Assembly (NCBI RefSeq): GCF_023006505.1
Contig: NZ_JALBGV010000008.1
Location: 62,001 to 126,000, forward strand
From: Neorhizobium sp. SHOUNA12A
Lineage (GTDB): Bacteria > Pseudomonadota > Alphaproteobacteria > Rhizobiales > Rhizobiaceae
Direction: 5' to 3'
DNA length: 64,000 nt
The notes below the pieces were generated by a model. The model was given only the letters and a program-made list of their open reading frames with translations, was not told the DNA's origin and ran no database searches. Numbering within the stretch: the stretch's first letter is position 1; each line of letters starts with the position of its first letter. This document shows positions 59,280 to 64,000 of this stretch, one piece after another. A program made the position numbers and the translations under genes.

Positions 59280-60398
59280 TTACGCTATTCGCACGTCATC
59301 CCAGATCGGCCCCTGCCCGGTGAGATGATTGGCGTAGGACCTGAATTTGTCGATGAAAACCGACGTCCTGAAATCCTGCGCCCGCGCCACGGCATCGGCG
59401 GGATTGAGATCCATTTTATCGAGACGTTCCACGGCATCGATGACGGCCTCGACCGACTGGATGGGGAAAAATACACCGGTCTTGCCGGCGACGACGGTTT
59501 CTGTCGCTCCGCCCCGTCCATAGGCGATGACAGGGCGACCGCTTGCCATCGCTTCAACAGGCACGATGCCGAAATCTTCCTCGCCCGGAAATACCAGTGC
59601 CCTGCAGCGTGCGTAGTGGTGCTGAAGGACGTCGAATGGTTGGGCACCCATGATCGTCACGGTCGGCCCGGCGATCTTGCGCAGGCGAGCCAGCATTTCG
59701 CCGCCGCCGATGACCACCAGCTTCGCCTTCATCTGGTTGAACGCTTCCACGGCAAGATCCGGGCGTTTGTAACTCACCAGTTCCCCGGCCATCAGATAAT
59801 AATCCTCGAGGTCGCAGGTGGCGACCGGTCGAAAAGCCTGGGTATCGACGGGCGGATGGATGATCTGCGCATCCCTGCGGTAGTAGCTCTTCACCCGCTG
59901 CGCCACCGTCGTGGAATTGGCGATGAATTCATCGACACGGCTGGCCGCCGCGACATCCCAGGTCCGCAAATAATGGGCCAGCGGCGGCATCATCATTCGC
60001 GTCAACCTGCCGGAGGTTTCATAGTACTTATTGTACATGTTCCAAATGTATCGCATCGGCGAATGACAGTAACAAATATGGATAGCCGGCGAGGTAGGTA
60101 TTACTCCTTTTGAGGGTCCCGACTCGCTACTAATGACGAGGTCATACCCGCTGAGGTCCAGCTGCTCCAAGGCCATGGGCATCAGCGGCAGATATTTTTT
60201 GTACATCCGCTTCGCATAGGGCAAGGAATCGATGAAGGTCGTCTGGATGCGATGCTTCCGGATTTCTGCTGAAATTACAGCAGGATCATACACATGGGTG
60301 TAGATATCGGCGCCCGGATAAATCCGGCAGAGCGCCTCCAGGACCTTTTCACCGCCCCGCATTCCGACCAACCAGTAATGGATGATTGCCACCCGCAT
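59280..60398 (-). CDS. Glycosyltransferase family 4 protein
   Basis: A 372-residue GT-B glycosyltransferase. The ATG at 60398 (MRVAIIHYWLVGMRGGEKVL) has GGGGAG six bases upstream. The HICYCHSPMRYIWNMYNKYY and NSTTVAQRVKSYYRRDA segments and the EX7E motif in GEEDFGIVPVEAMASGRPV are typical of mannosyl- and related transferases of EPS loci. It precedes the ExoF-like gene by 27 bases in the same direction and is divergent from the priming transferase gene. Donor and acceptor unknown. Confidence 0.93.
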   Translation of the reverse strand: MRVAIIHYWLVGMRGGEKVLEALCRIYPGADIYTHVYDPAVISAEIRKHRIQTTFIDSLPYAKRMYKKYLPLMPMALEQLDLSGYDLVISSESGPSKGVIPTSPAIHICYCHSPMRYIWNMYNKYYETSGRLTRMMMPPLAHYLRTWDVAAASRVDEFIANSTTVAQRVKSYYRRDAQIIHPPVDTQAFRPVATCDLEDYYLMAGELVSYKRPDLAVEAFNQMKAKLVVIGGGEMLARLRKIAGPTVTIMGAQPFDVLQHHYARCRALVFPGEEDFGIVPVEAMASGRPVIAYGRGGATETVVAGKTGVFFPIQSVEAVIDAVERLDKMDLNPADAVARAQDFRTSVFIDKFRSYANHLTGQGPIWDDVRIA

Positions 60399-60503
60399 GA
60401 AGTCTCCCCAATGACCGAGCAATAGGCCAAGTTCTTTAGCCATTGCAGCAATTTGGCTCACGCTCTAGATCGAAAGAAGTAAATATAATTATCTACCCCA
60501 GAA

Positions 60504-60525
60504 TGTGCAGTTTAATTCGCACATA
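60504..60525. promoter_or_regulatory. Inverted repeat A in the glycosyltransferase/ExoY divergent region
   Basis: ATGTGC and GCACAT are perfect 6-bp arms around a 10-base AT-rich spacer. A second dyad begins one base after it. The region is clearly more AT-rich than the surrounding genes. Likely control element for ExoY-like and glycosyltransferase transcription. Confidence 0.5.
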
Positions 60526-60526
60526 T

Positions 60527-60546
60527 ATCGGTAAATATTACGATAC
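60527..60546. promoter_or_regulatory. Inverted repeat B in the glycosyltransferase/ExoY divergent region
   Basis: TATCGGTAAATATTACGATA has TATCG/CGATA arms around an AT-rich core. It follows repeat A directly, so the two form a compact 43-bp regulatory block about 140 bp upstream of the ExoY-like start. Confidence 0.5.
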
Positions 60547-60683
60547 ATTCCATGATTGCCTAAATAGTGCGCCGCAATAAAAGTATTGTCAAATGAAATA
60601 CCAAGAGCTAACGTGGTGTGGATGCCGCTATAGATTGTCTGCCCATACCCTTTCGTCTTTTTCCTAGAGTACGGAGCCCGCAG

Positions 60684-61403
60684 ATGAATGACATGAATGT
60701 CAGTGGTAATTTGAATGCGATGAACGGCACGCATCTTCAGGCACCCGAACAATTCGCTTTCCCGAGGATCGGAAACGAGGCTTCTCATCGCCTCTCAGTC
60801 TATCTGAAACGGGCTCTCGACACGGTCATTTCCCTTATCGCCCTTATCGTTCTCATGCCGATGATCGTGATGTTGATCGCCCTGCTTTATGCCGTTCAGG
60901 GTCGCCCGATCTTCGTTGGGCACCGCCGGATTGGCAAGAATGGGGTGATGTTCCCCTGTCTCAAGTTCAGGACAATGGTCCCCAATGCCGACGAGGCTCT
61001 GCTTCGGCATCTCTCAGCCAATCCATCGGACGGGGCGGAATGGGCCGCCACGCGCAAACTGAAGAACGACCCCAGGATTACGCCGCTCGGCGCCTTGCTG
61101 CGCAAGAGCAGCGCCGACGAGATACCACAGCTCCTGAACGTGGTACTCGGGCAGATGAGCATCGTCGGCCCGCGCCCGATCGTACCGAGCGAGGCGGAGT
61201 TCTATGGTCGCCACTTCGTGGATTACATCCGGGTTCGGCCGGGCCTGACTGGGCTTTGGCAGATCAGCGGCCGCAACGACATCAGTTACAACGCACGCGT
61301 CGAACTCGACATGCGTTATGTCCGGGAACAAAGCATCTGGGGGGATATCGTCATCATGGCCAAGACCGTCCCGGCGGTCCTGCGCGCACACGGCAGCTAT
61401 TGA
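60684..61403 (+). CDS. Undecaprenyl-phosphate sugar phosphotransferase (ExoY-like)
   Basis: A 239-residue priming transferase that places the first sugar phosphate on undecaprenyl phosphate. The ATG at 60684 has GGAG seven bases upstream. One membrane segment (ALDTVISLIALIVLMPMIVML) is followed by the catalytic domain: IGKNGVMFPCLKFRTMV, LRKSSADEIPQLLNVV, MSIVGPRPIV and VRPGLTGLWQISGRN. It is short like ExoY rather than WbaP, lacking the N-terminal extra helices. Expected to start each EPS repeat unit, usually with galactose or glucose. Confidence 0.92.
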   Translation: MNDMNVSGNLNAMNGTHLQAPEQFAFPRIGNEASHRLSVYLKRALDTVISLIALIVLMPMIVMLIALLYAVQGRPIFVGHRRIGKNGVMFPCLKFRTMVPNADEALLRHLSANPSDGAEWAATRKLKNDPRITPLGALLRKSSADEIPQLLNVVLGQMSIVGPRPIVPSEAEFYGRHFVDYIRVRPGLTGLWQISGRNDISYNARVELDMRYVREQSIWGDIVIMAKTVPAVLRAHGSY

Positions 61404-61412
61404 TCAATCACC

Positions 61413-61459
61413 CGATCCCGCGGGGGCGGTTAAGACACGGCGGACGTTCCGCGGGATCG
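61413..61459 (+). terminator. Inverted repeat after the ExoY-like gene
   Basis: CGATCCCGCGG and CCGCGGGATCG are perfect 11-bp arms with a 25-base loop, starting 10 bases after the ExoY-like stop. No U-run follows. It may be a partial terminator or mRNA 3' stabiliser. The next gene starts 234 bases further on. Confidence 0.55.
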
Positions 61460-61656
61460 AGCGCATACGGCAGACGCAATGCAATAGCATCGAGGGATCA
61501 GCACATCTTGCAAGCCAGTTTTGAGATCGTAAGCATAAACTTTCAGCAAAAAGAGACCGCCATCTGCTTCTCGCTGCGGCCTCGTTTTTCGCAAACCGGA
61601 AAATTTGTAGATGGGCGGGGCTCCCTCGTCCACCGCCCTTGGTCTTTGGACATAGC

Positions 61657-61688
61657 GCCCTCCTTCCGCGCGAACCATGATGGAGGGC
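61657..61688 (+). promoter_or_regulatory. Hairpin that sequesters the ribosome site of the fused glycosyltransferase
   Basis: GCCCTCC and GGAGGGC are perfect 7-bp arms with an 18-base loop. The right arm is the ribosome binding site (GGAGG) of the GTG start at 61693. Pairing would hide the site, so expression could depend on RNA structure or a binding factor. Confidence 0.5.
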
Positions 61689-61692
61689 AGCC

Positions 61693-63723
61693 GTGAGCTC
61701 AATCGAGCACTGCGCCATCAACGGGCGGTTCCTGACGCAAAGTGCGACCGGCGTTCAACGTTATGCGATGAATGTCGTCAAAGCTCTCGACCGCACCTTC
61801 GGTCATGACGAACGCCTGCCGATAATCGCGCCCCTCGGCACACCGGATCCGGGTTTTGCCCAACTTCCTCTGGTCACCTCCGGTGGTTTCGGCGGCCACG
61901 TGTGGGAGCAGGCCGTGCTTGCCCGGACTTGCCGGGGGCCGCTGCTCAATCTTTGCAATTCGGCACCCGTTGTTAAGAAGGATCAGATCGTCTGCATCCA
62001 TGACGCCAACATTTTTGCCGCCCCCGAAAGTTATAGCCGCGCCTTCCGTATAGCCTACTCGCGGCTGCATCCGCTTCTGGTTCGACGGTCCGCTCGCATC
62101 GCCACGGTCTCCCACACATCAGCGCGGCAACTTGCCCGCTACCTGCCTGTCCGGCAGCAGGACATTGCCGTCCTTCCCAATGGCCATGAACACGCTCTCG
62201 AGTGGGACGCCGGGCTGGCGAAGGTCGCCCCGCAAATCGTCGGTGCCATAAGCGCAAGAGGCCGCCAGTTCGTCCTGGCGCTCGCCTCCCGTGCCCCGCA
62301 CAAGAACCTTGGTTTGCTGATGAAAGCTGCGGAGGCTCTGGACGACCTGGATATCGACATTGTCGTCGCCGGCGGAAGTGCCGGCATTTTTGCCTCCGAC
62401 CTTTTCGAAAAACGGCCGAATCTCCTCCTCGTGGGGCGGGTGTCGGACGACGACCTTGCCTATTTCCTGAAACACGCACTCTGTCTGGCATTCCCCTCCA
62501 TCACCGAGGGTTTTGGGCTGCCGATTGTCGAAGCCATGGCCTTGGGTTGCCCCGTCGTGGCGTCCGACTGCGCCAGCATGCCCGAAGTATGCGGCGCGGC
62601 GGCGCTGATGGCCTCTCCCTTCCAGCCGGAGGCGTGGATCAGGCATATAGCGGCCCTGAAGGGCTCGGATCTGCTCAAAGGCGAGTTGCGCGGCCGGGGC
62701 TTGGAGCAGGTTCGCAACTTCTCCTGGACGAACACCGCAGCGGGTTATCGAGAACTGCTCCAGGACCCTGCGAAAGGCCTCGTTCCCCGTAAATCCCCCA
62801 ATTCGACGGAACTCAGCCTGGCGGTTGTCATCGCCACGCGCGGCCGCCCGGCCATCGTCAGCGCGACGGTGCGCCATCTTCTCGCAACCCAGACGGTTCG
62901 ACCGGATACGCTGGTGGTGTCCTGCGTCGATACGTCCGACGTCGGCGACCTGGTCTCCGATCCCAAAGTGACGATCGTCACCGGAAAGGCCGGCCTTGCG
63001 GCCCAACGCAACCGAGCGCTCGCCAACCTGCCCGCCGGAACGGACGTGGTCGTCTTTTTTGACGACGATTTCGTCGCCCATAGGAATTGGCTGGCGTCCG
63101 CCCTTTGCGCGTTTCGCGATGAAAGCCGCCTCGTCGGGCTGACGGGGCACGTGATCGCCGACGGAATCAAAGGCCCCGGCATCCCCTTCGATGAGGCCCT
63201 TCGCCTTCTGGATCGCGCGCCATCCCCTGGTTCGAGGTGGCATGAGCCCTACAGTCCCTATGGCTGCAACATGGCCTTCCGCATATCGGCCATCGGCGAC
63301 GCAAGGTTCGACGAACGGCTGGTCCTGTACGGCTGGCTGGAGGATCGTGACTTCGCGGCCGCACTTGCCAGGCAGGGTGGACGCTTCGTCAAATCGGACG
63401 AGGCCTGTGGCGTACATATGGGCGTCAAGAGCGGCCGCGTGAGCGGTGAGCGGCTGGGATACTCTCAGATCGTCAACCCGCTTTACATGATGCGCAAGGG
63501 CACCATGACGCTTGCGCAGGTTGCCGACCAGGTTCTGCGCAACATCACCAGCAATTTCGGCCGGCTGTTATGGGCGGAACCGTTTATTGATCGACGCGGG
63601 AGGGTCAAAGGCAATCTCATGGGCCTTGCCGATGTTTTGCGGGGGCGCCTGGAGCCTGAGCGTGCTGCTCGATTGCCAGTTTTCGACGCTCTTGCGCTGC
63701 GGACCGGAGGAAAGGCCAAATGA
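61693..63723 (+). CDS. Fused glycosyltransferase: GT4 domain plus GT2 domain
   Basis: A 676-residue two-domain transferase. The GTG at 61693 has GGAGGGC upstream. Residues 1-365 form a GT4 domain (INGRFLTQSATGVQRYAMNVV, VLALASRAPHKNLGLLM-like region, EX7E in ITEGFGLPIVEAMALGCPVV). From about 375 on there is a GT-A domain of the GT2 kind (LSLAVVIATRGRPAIVSATV, the DDD metal site at 457-459 in VVFFDDDFVA, and a late YGWLEDRDFA with the ED motif). A single chain could add two successive sugars. Its stop overlaps the chain-length gene start as ATGA. Confidence 0.9.
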   Translation: MSSIEHCAINGRFLTQSATGVQRYAMNVVKALDRTFGHDERLPIIAPLGTPDPGFAQLPLVTSGGFGGHVWEQAVLARTCRGPLLNLCNSAPVVKKDQIVCIHDANIFAAPESYSRAFRIAYSRLHPLLVRRSARIATVSHTSARQLARYLPVRQQDIAVLPNGHEHALEWDAGLAKVAPQIVGAISARGRQFVLALASRAPHKNLGLLMKAAEALDDLDIDIVVAGGSAGIFASDLFEKRPNLLLVGRVSDDDLAYFLKHALCLAFPSITEGFGLPIVEAMALGCPVVASDCASMPEVCGAAALMASPFQPEAWIRHIAALKGSDLLKGELRGRGLEQVRNFSWTNTAAGYRELLQDPAKGLVPRKSPNSTELSLAVVIATRGRPAIVSATVRHLLATQTVRPDTLVVSCVDTSDVGDLVSDPKVTIVTGKAGLAAQRNRALANLPAGTDVVVFFDDDFVAHRNWLASALCAFRDESRLVGLTGHVIADGIKGPGIPFDEALRLLDRAPSPGSRWHEPYSPYGCNMAFRISAIGDARFDERLVLYGWLEDRDFAAALARQGGRFVKSDEACGVHMGVKSGRVSGERLGYSQIVNPLYMMRKGTMTLAQVADQVLRNITSNFGRLLWAEPFIDRRGRVKGNLMGLADVLRGRLEPERAARLPVFDALALRTGGKAK

Positions 63724-64000
63724 CTTTCAACAGGCCCGGCCCTCTGGAGGACGCTTCCCGTCTGTGGCGCATGGATCGCGAACCGATGGGCGATGCCGGC
63801 GAGGGCCCACTCGCGCTGTTGCGCCTGATGATCGCGCTTGCGTGGCGCAACAAGATGCGGCTTATCGCGTGTACGGCGGCGGGGTTCCTGCTCGCCTTTC
63901 TTTATGCGAACTCTCTTCCCCGAGTGTACAATGCCACGGCAACGCTTCTGCTGGAGCCGCGGCAATTTGCTTCCGCAGGCCGCGACATCAGCGGGCAGCA
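63720..64000 (+). CDS. Polysaccharide chain-length/export co-polymerase (ExoP/Wzz-like), partial
   Basis: Only the first 93 codons are in the window. The ATG overlaps the preceding stop by four bases. A hydrophilic N-terminus (TFNRPGPLEDASRLWRMD) is followed by LLRLMIALAWRNKMRLIACTAAGF and a membrane segment (LIACTAAGFLLAFLYANSLP), then VYNATATLLLEPRQF, the classic start of the Wzz/ExoP domain. Full-length members also carry a second helix and often a tyrosine kinase domain. With the ExoY- and ExoF-like genes it makes a standard Wzx/Wzy-type set. Confidence 0.85.
   Translation, partial: MTFNRPGPLEDASRLWRMDREPMGDAGEGPLALLRLMIALAWRNKMRLIACTAAGFLLAFLYANSLPRVYNATATLLLEPRQFASAGRDISGQ

Noticed and set aside
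1-64000. CRISPR arrays, insertion sequences or prophage genes
   Set aside because: No regularly spaced repeats, transposase-like proteins, terminal inverted repeats with target duplications, or phage proteins were found on either strand.

Overview
The window looks like part of a rhizobial (Rhizobium/Agrobacterium-type alphaproteobacterial) chromosome or, more likely, megaplasmid. The DNA is GC-rich (about 60% by eye) and coding-dense. ABC importers, each next to a LacI, IclR or ArsR-type regulator and a few catabolic enzymes, dominate the left three quarters. The right quarter is an exopolysaccharide (EPS) locus with ExoY/ExoF/ExoP-like proteins. No rRNA, tRNA, CRISPR array, insertion sequence or phage gene was found. 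The organism call is inference from gene families and layout only.

Layout. 1-5.1 kb: an Opp/Dpp-type importer operon headed by a polysaccharide-deacetylase-family hydrolase, divergent from an IclR regulator. 5.3-6.0 kb: a VapBC toxin-antitoxin pair. 6.4-13.6 kb: a sugar-type (CUT1) ABC importer with a TIM-barrel sugar isomerase/epimerase and a Gfo/Idh/MocA dehydrogenase, divergent from a LacI regulator; two LacI-type operators lie between them. 13.7-21.1 kb: two tandem MarR regulators divergent from a ClC chloride channel, an orphan 87-residue protein, a multi-PAS histidine kinase and a membrane diguanylate cyclase. 21.2-33.2 kb: a GHL6-like glycoside hydrolase and a LacI regulator, divergent from a Tat-exported binding protein, an 859-residue glycosidase-like protein and a complete Opp-type transporter. 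33.3-40.8 kb: a paralogous binding protein without its own permeases, an enolase-superfamily dehydratase, a MaoC-like hot-dog protein and a double-domain class III CoA-transferase, with a divergent LacI regulator. The same 16-bp operator occurs upstream of both halves of this set. 41.0-49.4 kb: another Opp-type transporter with a GH51 arabinofuranosidase and an ArsR-like regulator. 49.9-64 kb: the EPS locus, with a sterol-desaturase-like membrane protein, Wzy-like polymerase, GH16 glycanase, three glycosyltransferase genes, GMC oxidoreductase, nucleotide-sugar epimerase-like protein, ExoF-like export protein, ExoY-like priming transferase and the start of an ExoP/Wzz-like gene.

The catabolic blocks share one logic: a periplasmic binding protein captures an oligosaccharide, sugar or acid, an ABC importer brings it in, cytoplasmic enzymes convert it, and a local repressor senses it. 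In three importer operons a GC-rich hairpin sits directly after the binding-protein gene, which would allow more binding protein than permease to be made. The most promising less-described elements are the tandem-MarR/ClC/87-residue-protein unit with a 26-bp near-repeat in front of two transcripts, the GHL6 plus 859-residue glycosidase uptake system with two paralogous Tat-exported binding proteins, and the enolase/MaoC/double CoA-transferase acid pathway joined by a shared operator.
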